64,000 nucleotides of DNA from Pleurodeles waltl. Taxonomy: Eukaryota > Chordata > Amphibia > Caudata > Salamandridae. The stretch lies in the NCBI RefSeq assembly GCF_031143425.1, contig NC_090443.1, positions 1,055,539,554 through 1,055,603,553 of the forward strand. The letters run 5' to 3'. This document shows positions 33,261 through 45,284 of the stretch, piece by piece (within the stretch, counting starts at the first letter, position 1; the number at the start of each line of letters is the position of its first letter). The translations under genes and the position numbers were made by a program. Below the pieces are notes generated by a model. That model did no database searches. It was not told the origin of the DNA and was given only the letters and a program-made list of their open reading frames with translations.

Positions 33261-35870
33261 TGTAGGAAAATGCCCCTTTTGCCATGGTCACCGCCCCACT
33301 TTTTGCCTGATATTGATGCTGACTTGACAGTCTGTGCTGGGATCCTGCTAACCAGGCCACACCACCAGTGTTCTTTCCCTAAACTGTACCTTTGTTCCCA
33401 CAATTGGCACAACCCTGGACACAGCTAAGCCTCTTGTAAAAGGTACAAGTGTTACCAAGGGTTCAGTGACCAAGGAGGGTCCTTAAGGGCTGCAGCATGT
33501 ATTGTGCCACCCTAAGCGACCCCTCACCTAACACATGCACACTGCCAGTGCGGATTGTGTGCACTGATGGGGAGAAAAAGGTAAAGTCGATATGGCATCC
33601 CCCCTCAGGGTGTCATGCACACAAAACACTGCCTGTGGCATAGGCAAGTCACCCCTCTAGCAGGCCCTACAGCCCTAAGGCAGAGTGCACTATACCACAG
33701 GCGAGGGCATAGCTGCACGAGCACTATGCCCCTACAGTGTCTAAGTCTATTCTTAGACATTGTAAGTGCAGTGTGGCCATATTAAATATATGGTCTGGGA
33801 GTTTGTCAAAACGAACTCCACAGCTCCATAATGGCTACACTGAATACTGGGAAGTTTGGTATCAAACTTCTCAGCACAATAAACCCACACTGATGCCAGT
33901 GTTGGACTTATTGTACAATGCACACAAGGGAATCTTAGAGATGGCCCCTGTATTTCACCCAACCCCTTAGTGTAAAGCTGTCTGGTCTGTGCCAGCCTGC
34001 CTCTAACAGACACGTTTCTTACCCCATCGGGTAAGAGCCTTTGGGCTCTCTGGGGACGTGCTTCACACCTCCCCCTGCAGGAACTGTAACACTTGGTGGT
34101 GAGCCTTAAAGGGTCCTGCCTTGTGTTACAGCTAGTGGAAGATGCCCACCCCCAGACCAAGCCCCACGTTTGGCGGCAGGTCCGGTAGGAAAAATAGTAA
34201 ACACCAGGAGGTGTGCCCACCCCAGCTAGGACCACCCCTAGGGTGCCAAGAGCTGAGGTAAACCCCTCCTGGCAGAATCCTCCATCCTATTTTGGAGAGT
34301 GATAGCCAATAGGGTTAGGTATGTGCCGCCCTAACCAAAGGGAGTGGGCACAGGAAGGGTGTAGCCACACTCGGACAGTAGCCAGTGGCTACTGCCCTGT
34401 GACCCCTTTAACACCCCTAAATCTAGTATTTAAGGACACCCCTAAACCTTGCTCTTCAGATTCCTGGTGACCGCAAGAAGAAGAAGAAGGACTGAAGAGC
34501 CGCACCAGCAGAGAAGACTCCAGATGACAACTGACATGGTCCCAGGCCTACCAGCCTGTCTGCAGCTTGAAGAATCCTGCTACAAGAAGACGGCACATCC
34601 TGCAGGACCAACAACCTCTACAAACCCCCAGAGGAGTGCCTGCCTACCCAAGGACCAAGATTTCCCGGGGACAGCGGCCCTGTTCACAAAAAACCCTCCA
34701 AGAAGGACTCCAGAGCTGCCCCGGATCCACAAGTGCTACCCACTCTGTACCCAATGCCTATGGCCCGTGTCCAGGTGGCCCACCGGTCCAGAGAAGGTCC
34801 CCAGGTGATTCCAACCTCGAGTCCACCCTGGGTTGACCCCTCCTGACCAACTCGATGATGCCTGCAGCCTAAATCCAGAGGACCCCACTGACCGCAACCA
34901 GCTCGGGTGAAGATTTCCCGACGCCTAAAGGTACCCCTGCACCCGCAGCCCCCTGCCTTGGGGAACCCAACAGACGGTCAAGCCACATCCAGTGGGCTCT
35001 CTTCTTACCTGTTCAGCAGTTGGTTTTCTTCTGTCGAATCCCTAGACAATGCCTGCAGCATTTTTGTGTCCCCCGGGGACCCTTCATTGAAAAGCATTGG
35101 GTGCCGAACTCTGTGTTTGCACCCTGCACACGGCCGCCCCTGTGCCGCTGATGGTGTGTGTTTGATGCTTACCTGTGCCCCACCACAGTTCTGATCTAAA
35201 CCCCCCAGGTCTGTGCACTGAAGTCACAGGTATTTACTTGCAAGCAGTTTATTTCTGAAGGCCCCCTGTCTCCATAGAATTCTATTGGGCACCTAACACC
35301 AACTTTGACCTCTTCTCCCGGCCAGCCATGTGTTGCTGGTTGTGCACCCTTGGTGTCTCCCTAAACCATGTCCTGTGGACATCCTTACCCCCAAAGACTA
35401 TGATCGTAAGTCAAGTACTTACCTGTGAATTGTGTTGTTACTTTTCCTCCCCTAGGACTGCATTGCTTTCTGTGAGAAATTGCAATTTGTCAACTTTTAA
35501 AACTGAAAAGTATTACTTACCTGTAAACTATTTTATCTGTGAATTCTAAACAAAGTGATACATTCTTGAAACTGTAATTACCTGCAACAAAGGTACTTTT
35601 GGTTCTAGAAATAAAGTAACAAAGTATATTTTTGATACATAAAACATTTGCCTGGAGTTAGTCATTGAGTGAGTGCTTCATTTCCTGACTGTGTGTGTAC
35701 AACAATTGCTTTGCACTACCCTCTGATAAGCATAACTTTTCGACCACACTACCACATAAGAGAGCATTAGTATTATCTGCTTTGGCCTCTGTAAAGCCTC
35801 TGGGGATCCACTGGACTCCGTGACACTAAACCTAACTTTGGTATAGTATTTAGAGAGCCCGCTTCCTACA
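33261..35870 (+). mobile_element. LTR-A copy without target duplication
   Basis: A 2610-bp LTR from TGTAGGAAAATGCCCC to GAGAGCCCGCTTCCTACA. The left flank (CCTTG) and right flank (GGTGT) do not match. The right neighbour is a DIRS RT interior; the left neighbour is unrelated unassigned DNA. The copy therefore marks a rearrangement or deletion and not a simple insertion. Its promoter-like site reads CCCTAAAT-CTAGT-ATTTAAGG (near 34421). Confidence 0.85.
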
Positions 35871-36761
35871 GGTGTTACTCCTCCACTTGTACCAAAGAAG
35901 GGTGGAGGCCCTCATCTTATTTTGGACTTTCACCCTCTCAACACTTTCCTGCGTGAGGACGAATTCAAGATGCTCATGCTAGTTTAGGTCCTGTCAATCC
36001 TAGGCCCCGGAGACAAGATGGTGGGGTTGTATCTGTAGGACGATTATTTCCATATCCCTGTCCTGCAGGTCCACAGGTGATATCTGTGGTTCAGTAGGTC
36101 AGGAGCATTTTCAATTTGCAGGGCTCCCTTTTGGTCTTTCCAGTGCCCCATAGCTGTTCACAGAAGTGTTGGCAGTGTTCGCAGCACACCTTTGGAAATA
36201 CGGGATAACAAGTCTTCCCCTACCTCAACGACTGAAGGCAGGTTTCATGCAGTCACTCATCAACCACCCACAGACAATGGCGAGCCTTTGAGACTACTAA
36301 GCTTGTTGGTTTCCTCTATCCTGCTGGGCAAACACACCAGATGGCACATGTGGGTTCTGCAGTGAGACCTCACGCCCCAGTGGGCACAGCATTGGGGTAA
36401 TCTGTTGATTGGTCAACAGATTTCAGAATCTGATTGGACACATCCTTACCCTAACCATACCTGATAGCAGTCAAGGATGCATTACTACTGTGCTGAAGAG
36501 GCCATCTAGGTGAGATGGAAATCAGAGGCCTCTATGTTTTGGACTTGAGGGTGATTCGCTTGGCATTGAAGGTCTTCTGCCCACCATCAGAGGAGTGCTG
36601 GAGCTCATGGACAACACTAACACCGCATACTCTAACAATCAGGGCAGGGTGGGGTCTTTAGTCCTGTCCCAGAAGGTTCTAGGCCTCAATTTCTCTGGTT
36701 GGGAACCACCTAGCAGGATCTCTAAACACCAGGGCAGATAAACTCAGCCGCAGATGCTTTG
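35871..36761 (+). pseudogene. DIRS-5 reverse transcriptase and RNase H
   Basis: The plus strand reads VPKKGGG near 35893, then DDYFHIP (about 36030), QFAGLPFGLSSAP (36111-36150) and PYLND where DIRS RTs have YLDD (about 36222-36236; the catalytic Asp is Asn). The RNase H end AGSLNTRADKLSRRC (36715-36758) follows. Stops and frame changes are scattered. DIRS elements encode Gag, RT/RNase H and a tyrosine recombinase and lack integrase. The 5' part is missing at the LTR-A junction; the RNase H continues at 39534 after a solo LTR-B. Confidence 0.8.
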
Positions 36762-39533
36762 TGTAGGAAAGTACCCTCTTTCTGGCATGGTTAATGGTTA
36801 CCCCCACTTTTTGCTGTTGTCAGTGTGTTTGACTGTGTTCTCTGGGATCCTGCTAACCAGGACCCCAGTAACTGTGCTCTCTCCCTTTAAATTTGGTTGC
36901 TTGGACCACACACACCACACACTTGGCAGACTGGTGCCCCCTTGTACTTCCCTAGTATATGGTACCCAGGTACCATGGGGGAGCTCATGCAAAGTGTGTC
37001 TGGAGGCCTGCCATTACAGTCTGCGTGAAAGGGTGCATGCACCCTTTTTCACTACAGGTCACTGCACCAGGTCACTGTAAGTCACCCCTATGGTAGGCCC
37101 TCCTAGCCCAGAGGGCGGGGTGCAAGTACCTGTGTGTGAGGGTACCCCTGCAGGAGCAGAGGTGCCCCCATGAACTCCAGCTCTATTTTCATGGACTTCG
37201 TGAGTGCGGGGATGACATTTTACGCGTGTACTGGACATAGGTCACTACCTATGTCCAGCTACATAATGGTAACTCCAAACCTAGGCATGTTTGGTATCAA
37301 ACATGTAGGAATCATACCCCAGTACTGTTGCCAGTATTGGAAGTATGATTCCATGCACTCTGGGGGCTCCTTAGAGGACCCAGAGGATTGCTACCACCAG
37401 CCTCATGGGGTTTTCCGGGCAGCCAAGCTGCTGCCACCCCTCAGACAGGTTTCTGCTCTCCTGCTGCTTGATCAGCTCAAGCCCAGGAAGGCAGAACAAA
37501 TAATTTTCTTTGGGAGAAGGGAGTAACACCCTCTTCCTTTGGAAATATGTGTTGCATGGCTTGGGAGGGGTAGTCTCCCTAAGCCACTGGTATGCTTTGA
37601 AGGGCACATTTGATGCCCTCCTTGCATAAACCAGTCTGCACCAGTTCAGGGACTTCCAGTCTCTGCTGTGGTGCAAAACTGGACAATGGAATGGGAAGTG
37701 ACCACTCCCCTGTCCATCCCCCCCAGGGGTTGTGCCCAAAGCGCCTCCAGAGGCTCCCTTGACTCTGCCATCTTACATCCAAGGTTTGCAGGGACCTCTG
37801 GGAGCATCTGACTGGCCAGGCCACGCAGTTGAAGTCAGAGCCCCCTCCTCATAGGTGTTCACCTAACTAGGCGACCAGTCCCCCTTTCAAGGATATTTAG
37901 TGTCTCGCTCTTGGGTGGTTCCTCAGATTCAGCTTGCAAGATTCCAGCAAGATTCCTCTGCAACCTCTACTTCGACCTCTGGACACTGGAACTACGACTG
38001 GACCCTCCAGGAACTGACAGTCTGCATCCACAACAGAGACTTTGCTTGCAACATTGTTTCCATGGCTCCTTCCAGCTTCTGCAACATTTCCACGGCTGTG
38101 CATCCACTGAGGGCAGCAAGGCTTCAGTCTGCACAAGAAGGAAGAAGGAATCTCTCTTGGAGTGAAGGAGTCACTCACCTGCATCCACAGGCACCATCTG
38201 CAACCTGCTGCGTGGATCTCCTCTCATCCTGAGCTGCGTGGATCCTGCATCACCGGGGTGGTCTGGAGTGGTCCCCTCGGTCCTCTCTGACAGCTGTCCA
38301 ACTTTGGTGGAGGTAAGCCCTTGCCTTCCCATGCAGAACAGTACCCCATTGCACCTCGTCTCTTGCAGCTACCAAGGCTTGTTGTTACCTCCTCCTTTAG
38401 GCTCTGTGTAGCCCCAGCCTCCAGCACTCTTTCCTTTGACGTACAGCCCTCTGCGTGCTTCTCCCACGGTGTGGGACCTTTCTTCAGTTGTGCTGCATGG
38501 GCCCTTCAGCAACCCCTGGGTACTCCTCCAGTGGATCTCCTGTGGGGGCTGTGTTTTCTTCTGTGGGCTCTTTGCCTTGCTGAGGGACCCCACCATTACT
38601 CCCCCCATGAGTTGAGTCCTCGGGAGCCCTACTTTTGCTTCACCACAACTTCTGCCTTTGCCAAGGCTTGTTAGTGGCTTTTCCATGCCACTGACCGACT
38701 GCAATCTTCCATCCGGCGTGGGATGTCGACTGCATCCTCCAGAAACTTTTCACTGACTCCAGGGCTGCATTGCTGACCATCTTCGTCCTACTGTCGACCA
38801 ACTCCTGCAACCACAGACAGGTGGGTAGTGGCTCCTGCCACCACCGGACACTCCTGCGACTTCTGGACTTGGTCCCCTCTCTCCACAGTTCTTCCTCTTC
38901 AGGAATCCACCGCTGGTTTCTTGCAGTCTTGTTGGGATGTTGCATTATCTTCTTATTAGTTCTTTTGGGTGGTTTGTGGAAAATCCAGCAACTTACTCCT
39001 TTCTTCCTGGTCGCTGGGTGGCACTGGGGTACTTACCTGTGGGGTTTCCTAGGTCCCACAGCTCCCTTCTACACATCCCACTTACCTAGGTGGGGGTCCT
39101 GTATTCGCATTCCATTTTTTTTAGTATATGGTTTGCGCTTCCCCTAGGGTCACTATTGTCTATTGCTATTGCACTGTTTTGTACTGCTTTTTATGCCTAT
39201 TTCTGATTACTAGTGTACATATCTAGTGTGTTTCTTACCTCCCATTAGAGGGTTGACTATCTAGTTCTTTTGATAATTGTGTCACTAAAATAAAGTACCT
39301 TTATTTTTGTAACACTGAGTATTTTCTTTCATGTGTGTAAGTGCTGTGTGGCTATCGTGGTATTGCATGAGCTTTGCATGTCTCCTAGATAAGCCTTGGC
39401 TGCTCATCCACAGCTACCTGTAGAGAGCCTGGCTTCTATACACTGTCTTCACTACACAAAGAGGGGCTTCCTGGACCTGGTATAAGGTGTAAGTATCTCA
39501 GGTGCCCACCACACACCGGGCCAGCTTCCTACA
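36762..39533 (+). mobile_element. Solo LTR-B in DIRS-5
   Basis: A 2772-bp LTR from TGTAGGAAAGTACCCTC to GGCCAGCTTCCTACA. The flanking 5-mers are CTTTG (36757-36761) and CTTAG (39534-39538), a duplication with one mismatch. DIRS coding continues on both sides (LSRRCF before, ADHKQWLH after). A poly(A) signal AATAAA is at 39289-39294 and a TATTTAG site near 37891. Confidence 0.9.
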
Positions 39534-40495
39534 CTTAGCAGATCACAAACAGTGGTTGCACCTGGAAATGGTACAGGGCAATTTCTACTAATGGAGAGAA
39601 TACGGGCACAACCTTTTTGCTGCTGATGAGCATGTGCAATGTCAGCAGTTTTGCTCATTGGAGTTTCCAAGGCGGCTGGGGAATCCTGCCTTCCTGCTTT
39701 TCCTGCCCAGCGTTCTGAAGATCAAAGACAATATGGCCCAAACAATTCTAGTGCCAGATTAGGAGAGTGTGGTACCCAGAACTCCTGGGCATGGGAATCT
39801 GTCCTCTGTTCAAGCTTCTGCTTTGGGAGGATCGTTTGTCGCGGCAGCGGGCAGGGTACCGCCCCTGGACCTGCACAATCTGCATCTCCGTGCCTGGTGA
39901 TTGAGCGGCAGCAATTGACCTTTCTCCTAAGGGCTTTGATGTCATGCTGGCAGTGAGGTGTGTCTCTCAAAAAATGGTGTGCGCCAGTCGGGATAAAATT
40001 GTGGCTTGGTGCGGCACCTGGAAATCTGACATTACAAGGGATTTGTCGCTCCCCATGAAGACCTTGCTTTGGGTATGTTACATTTAGTACTCACTTTTTA
40101 TGTGCACTCCTCTTGAGCCACTGCAGGTATTTATTAAGGCATTTGATGATGAAAATGGCCTTTCTAATCACCGTAAAATCGGCTAGGCATGCGAGTACGA
40201 AACAGGCTCATTCGGTCAGCCCATCTTTATATAACATCTTTTCCAGATAAGTTTGTGTTGAGGACCCCAAGCTTCCTTTCTACCAAGAGAGGTTACTCTA
40301 TTTCTTGTCAGATAGGTCTGTTAAGAGTGGCATTTGCCTCCTTGGTCCTGCAGGACGTTTTTGTTTCGAGCCAATTCACAGACACCCATCCTGGGGAGGC
40401 CATGCTATGGTATCTGTTCATTAAGGTGAGGAATCTGAGTCAGAAATATCTGGCAGAAGATGCGGTATCTTACCTTCAGTTCCGCTCTTCTAGTG
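39534..40495 (+). pseudogene. DIRS-5 RNase H end and tyrosine recombinase, first part
   Basis: After the LTR-B the plus strand resumes with LADHKQWLHLE, then QCQQFCSLEFPRRLG, WYPELLGM (about 39770) and, near 40155-40290, AFLITVKSARHAS and DKFVLRTPSFL. These correspond to the DIRS tyrosine recombinase stretch 'FLVAITSARRVSE ... DKVVLR.DPSFLPK'. The recombinase replaces integrase in this group. Several frames are involved, with stops. A hAT-like element interrupts it at 40496. Confidence 0.7.
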
Positions 40496-41355
40496 CAGTG
40501 GTTCCCAACCTGTGGTCCGGGGACCCCTGGGGGTCCCCGAAACCCCCCTCTGGGGGTCCGCGACTGGTTAGAAAATGTAATAATTGTAACAGACTAGGGT
40601 GGTCATTCTGACCCTGGCGGTCTTCGACCGCCAGGGCGGAGGACCGCGGGAGCACCGCCGACAGGCCGGCGGTGCTCCAATGGGGATTCCGACCGCGGCG
40701 GTAAAGCCGCGGTCGGACCGGCACCACTGGCGGGGTCTCGCCAGTGTACTGCGGCCCCATTGAATCCTCCGCGGCGGCGCAGCTTGCTGCACCGCCGCGG
40801 GGATTCCGACCCCCACTACCGCCATCCAGATCCCGGCGGTCGGACCGCCGAGATCCGGATGGCGGTAGGGGGGGTCGCGGGGCCCCTGGGGGCCCCTGCA
40901 GTGCCCATGCCACTGGCATGGGCATTGCAGGGGCCCCCGTAAGAGGGCCCCTACATGTATTTCACTGTCTGCTGCGCAGACAGTGAAATACGCGACGGGT
41001 GCAACTGCACCCGTCGCACAGCTTCCACTCCGCCGGCTCGATTCCGAGCCGGCTTCATCGTGGAAGCCTCTTTCCCGCTGGGCTGGCTGGCGGTCTGAAG
41101 GCGACCGCCCGCCAGCCCAGCGGGAAAGTCAGAATTACCGCCGCGGTCTTTCGACCGCGGAACGGTAACCTGACGGCGGGACTTTGGCGGGCGGCCTCCG
41201 CCGCCCGCCAAGGTCAGAATGAGGGCCTAGGTCCCCAGCTTTTAGTAATTACTGAGTGGGGGGTCCCCGGATTCCAATAATGATTCAGTGGGGGTCACGG
41301 GTTTCAGTAATGGTAAAGTGGGGGTCCACAGAAGTCAAAAGGTTGGGAACCACTG
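40496..41355. mobile_element. Non-autonomous hAT-like element
   Basis: An 860-bp element with inverted ends CAGTGGTTCCCAACC and GGTTGGGAACCACTG and a perfect 8-bp duplication TTCTAGTG (40488-40495, 41356-41363). This is diagnostic of hAT (Charlie-type) transposons. Outside the inner insertion, about 230 bp remain, with GGGGGTCC repeats and no coding capacity. Confidence 0.93.
40598..41227. mobile_element. Harbinger-like hairpin-chain MITE nested in the hAT element
   Basis: A 630-bp GC-rich element with inverted ends GGTGGTCATTCTGACC and GGTCAGAATGAGGGCC and flanking TAG triplets (40595-40597, 41228-41230). The 3-bp duplication suits PIF/Harbinger. Its body is a series of near-perfect hairpins: arms of 11 bp at 40612-40636, 11 bp at 40649-40678, 9 bp at 40691-40714, 15 bp at 40958-40990, 12 bp at 40992-41017 and 11 bp at 41184-41211, among others. 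It encodes no transposase. Confidence 0.8.
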
Positions 41356-41360
41356 TTCTA

Positions 41361-41745
41361 GTGGATACTGTCATTTAACTGCAGATTGCTCACCGCCCTA
41401 CCACCCCCGATCTGTGGAAGGGTCTCTCTCCGTCTATAAAACGGTCCTGTTCTAGAGATCTGCACACGATCACATCAGCTCAGTTATTGGGTTCTGCGTC
41501 TGACGTTGTAGACAAAGTCAAGAAAGAAACTTACGTCAGTGCGCAGGGGGGTGCTTATATGCAGCTCTGATGTCACTTCCTGGGTGGGACAAAGCAGATA
41601 CGGGTCTGCACGATGGCACCTGCTGGCACGTAGCAGTAATACTGTGAAAAACACTCAATCCATTTGGTGCCTGGGTGTATTCCCAAGGTGAGGACTCTGT
41701 GGTTAGAGTATCCACCACGAAGAGTGTTACCAAAGGTAAATAACG
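41361..41745 (+). repeat. DIRS-5 right end: internal complementary region and terminal repeat
   Basis: GTGGATACTGTCATTTAACT followed by GCAGATTGCTCACC (41361-41394) is inverted against GGTGAGGACTCTGTGGTTAG followed by AGTATCCAC (about 41690-41718). In between is a terminal-repeat stretch homologous to those of DIRS-3 and DIRS-4. DIRS elements carry an internal complementary region next to the right terminal repeat, which matches this arrangement. Confidence 0.65.
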
Positions 41746-41849
41746 CGTTCTTCACTTTTAGAACTGGGGAACACCAAGACTTAAGAGTCTGGGTACAACA
41801 GCTTCTTATGCAAATTCTGCATGACGTTTGGTAATAAACTATGCCTGCA

Positions 41850-42850
41850 TGTTATGCTACAAGGTGGAAAAGATTTGCTTGTAAAACAATAAACAAAATG
41901 TTGGAACCTCTTAGACAATCAATGAAGGATATCGTTTTATATCTGCTACAGCTTCTAAAGGCAGGGTTAGCTCATAATTCTGATTGACTACTTTTAGCTA
42001 CAGGAGTTGCTTACATGCAAAACAGACCTTTTTGTTCAAAATCCCTGCTGTTAAAACTTTCATGCCGATTGTCATTGGCCTGTACATGCAACCTAAATGT
42101 AGTGCTTGCAAGGCTCATGGGACCTCCGTTAGAGTGTTATACTTTTTTTTTTACATACAGTATCTATCGCTGAAGGTAGAGTTCGTTGTTGCAGTCACCT
42201 CACTTAGGAGACTTTGGAGGTGCCTACAGTAGGCAAACCCTTCCCTTTATTGAGGTTCACAACGATGATAGTTCTAAGATCAAATCCTTGAGGTTTTGTG
42301 TGAATCAGACTATTGAGTTGCCTGTCTTTTTTCCTACAGTCTAAGACGGTGGCAGAAAGGGCACTGCTCAGATTAGATGTTAAGAGAGCACCGACGCACT
42401 ATATTGAAAAAAGAAAATCAATATGCAGAACATGCAAGTGTTTGTTGTTTTCCCAAAACCTCACTTAGGAAACCGTATTTTGAAGTCTGGGATGGCAAAC
42501 CTGCTATGCAGTGACAAAATGCATGTGCCATTCTGTGTCCAGTGTACTTCAAGGCAGGTACGCAGGACTTCTTACAGAACTCACCAATAGCAATAGCATA
42601 AGGCTTCTATAAGGTCAACACCATCCATGTTCATATCCAAGCTAGCCTGGAGGCTTTGGTTAGCCAGACAAAATGTAAAACTTTATTGCAGTCTACTTGG
42701 CAGCGGCCACTTTTACGGGAGTGCATTGCATTCTAAGCGGAGTATCTACAACAGCAAATGTTACTTACCCTGTAACCATCTGTAGTGCCGTAGATTCTGC
42801 CTCCCTTGATGAAAGCAATGATTCCAAAGTATTTCTTTCTGAGACCTTTA
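41850..42850 (+). pseudogene. DIRS-6 tyrosine recombinase fragment
   Basis: The plus strand, over several frames, reads QSMKDIVLYLLQLLKAGLAH (core-binding region, near 41920), FVVAVTSLRRL (near 42187, where DIRS has 'FLVAITSLRRV'), NQTIELPVFFP (42303-42335) and ERALLRLDVKRA (about 42357-42393). This is the expected order of a DIRS-type tyrosine recombinase. Near 42760-42800 TGTTACTTACCCTGTAACC with TAGATTCT resembles a terminal repeat. It has many stops. It belongs to a different element from DIRS-5, whose end is at about 41745. Confidence 0.6.
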
Positions 42851-45284
42851 TTCACAGTGCATCATATACGTTTACTGTCCTGCTTCGTTGCACTCCAATT
42901 ACCTGTTGCAGAAAAACAATTTGAGGTGCAGCCTTTGTTCTGATCCATTGTGAACTTCAGGGAAAAGTTGCAAAACATTTCAAAACCAAATACGACTTCC
43001 TGGAGAAAAACAACCAGCAAACATCCACACCCAACGCTAGATGGCAGGAGTATGCAGAGCATGTGAATCTACAGCATTATAAGCTACAAAGAGATGGTAA
43101 CATGGTAAGAAACAATTTCCTTTCTGATTAGGCTTTGGCGAGACTTCGTGTGGATTCCATGAGTAGGATGTGCTCAGAATCTAAATCAAGCAGGGTGAAG
43201 AGGAGTGGGTCAGGGTGTCGCAAAGGTCCCACAGGACTATACATCAGCACCTTACGATCCCGCGCAGCACAGAAGAGACAGCTTCCTAAATGAAGAGAAA
43301 CACTCTGAGATGTTCACAGTGTTCACATCAGCTTTAATGTTAGAATCACTAACCTTAGAATAAGTATTAAAGCTCTCCCAAACTGCTGTATATACCTGGC
43401 AAAGACGGCCCCTTAGCACACCCCACCTCCTAATAAGTCTACTCTATTGCCAGGCTATGTGGAGCAAAACCTGCAACTCTGTTATGAAATAGAATAAATT
43501 CCTGCAACTTTTGCATTATAGCATTCCATAATGCTATCAGTTCTGCCTTCTGTCTTCCAAGTCCACGTTGCTGCTTTCCAGTTAGCCAAATGTAGGTGAT
43601 CCAGCTGTTTTTTCTTTTTTTTTGTTCAGATTTATGTCTTCCGATTTGGTGGGACGAGGGGACCTGGGTGGGATCAGGTACAGCTGACAATTGACCTGGT
43701 GACATTTTCCTCTGCAGAAGTGCAGCAATTTGGACCTCAAATAGTTGTTTTTTAGGTCACAGCCTCCCAAACAGCGTAGCTGTCTGGTTTGCTAACAACA
43801 TCTTGGAGACCTTCAGAAAGCTTCCCTGAGAATGCATTCTACCCATTGCTTACCATTGGCCTTGTGGTTTGTAACTCACATTTTCAGACTTTCTGTTTGC
43901 TGGCTTTATTTGTTTTAGGCTGTCTAGTGTGAGTTTCTCCCTCCCAAGCAGTAAAGCATTTCCACACCAACTCACCTTGTATTCTTCCCCGACTGCTCCT
44001 TTCTGTAAACAGGCCTGTAAATCCTGTTCTTATCTTGTCACAGTTGCTACGCATTCAGAGACAGACAGGGTTGGATTAGCAGGGTGGGCCATCGGCCACT
44101 AACCGAGGGGCCTGTGGCAAAGGCCAGTTGGTGGGCCTTTTTTTACCTGTAAATAAAGTCCCAACATTTGTCTGGGCCACCTTGTTTGCTAGCCCACAAC
44201 CCGAAATGCTGCTGTAGACGAAGAGCAGAGGTCAGACCTCAGTATGACCAAGTACAGACCCTGGTTGCTCATTGTCATGTGTAGTAGGACATTGGGCCAA
44301 ACTGAGAAGGCACAGTATGTAGTAGGTCTCCCCCATCCTGAGTCACTGAGCGTGACAACGAGGCCTTGGGGAGCGTTAATACTGTTTTTGAGCATCAAAC
44401 CTAGCACTAATGTAAAATGGGGTGGAGTGAAAGGGGGTTGTCCCTGCACAGAGCCAGACAACAAACAGTGGCCATTTAAGAGGCTCTACGTTTGTCTTTA
44501 GCAGCAGACAGATGACCCTCGGGTATCTCCTGCTACCTTGTTACCTTCAAAGCTGTGAGGGGCTCACCTTTTCCATTGAGAAAAAATAAAAAACATGAGG
44601 TTAACAACCAAACTGAGCAAGAAGAATCTGTTTTGACAACTCAAAACATTCGTCCTGGGACAAAATGTCAAAGAGAAGGGAGAATAGACATGGGTGTGGG
44701 TGACAAAATGAAATGAGCAAGGGGCACAGTGTGAATGGAAAAGTAAGATGTGCAGAGTGGAGAAGAATGACAAAATGAGGGGAAGAGAAAAGGAAATTAA
44801 ACAAGAGCAAAATAACTACACTGATACTAAGTTAGCAACACTTTAGGAAAAGTCATTATACACAAGTGTGTGGCCACTTTTTTGTTTTGTGCCCGGGTCA
44901 AATTTCGATCCCAATCTGACCCTGAAGACCGAGGTTAAATGTCAGGTTTCATCTTCTGAGAAGGAATGAGATTTACTTCTCTTTCTCTGACTTCAAAGTG
45001 AGAGGATTTATGTGATCATCTTGGTGGATACTGGGGGTGGGAAAGGGTTTTTCTAGTACACAACAGTTAAATGAACTGCAAGTATTTCTGAATAGGAAAG
45101 CACAAATGAAGCACGTTTTTTTCTTAATTCTGAATCAAATACTTTAATATGATCAAAGCAAATCCATACACTAGGTGGTGCCATATCCACACATTGTTTG
45201 TGCGCAGTAAACCTGTCTATCTGAGCAAATGTTATGGTCATTTCAATTGAAAACGTGTTGTCTGTAATGGCAGTGCGCTGCCAA
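42851..45284. other. Unassigned stretch
   Basis: No supported coding region or recognised repeat. Short ORFs (70-90 codons) are scattered on both strands without family features. Confidence 0.5.
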
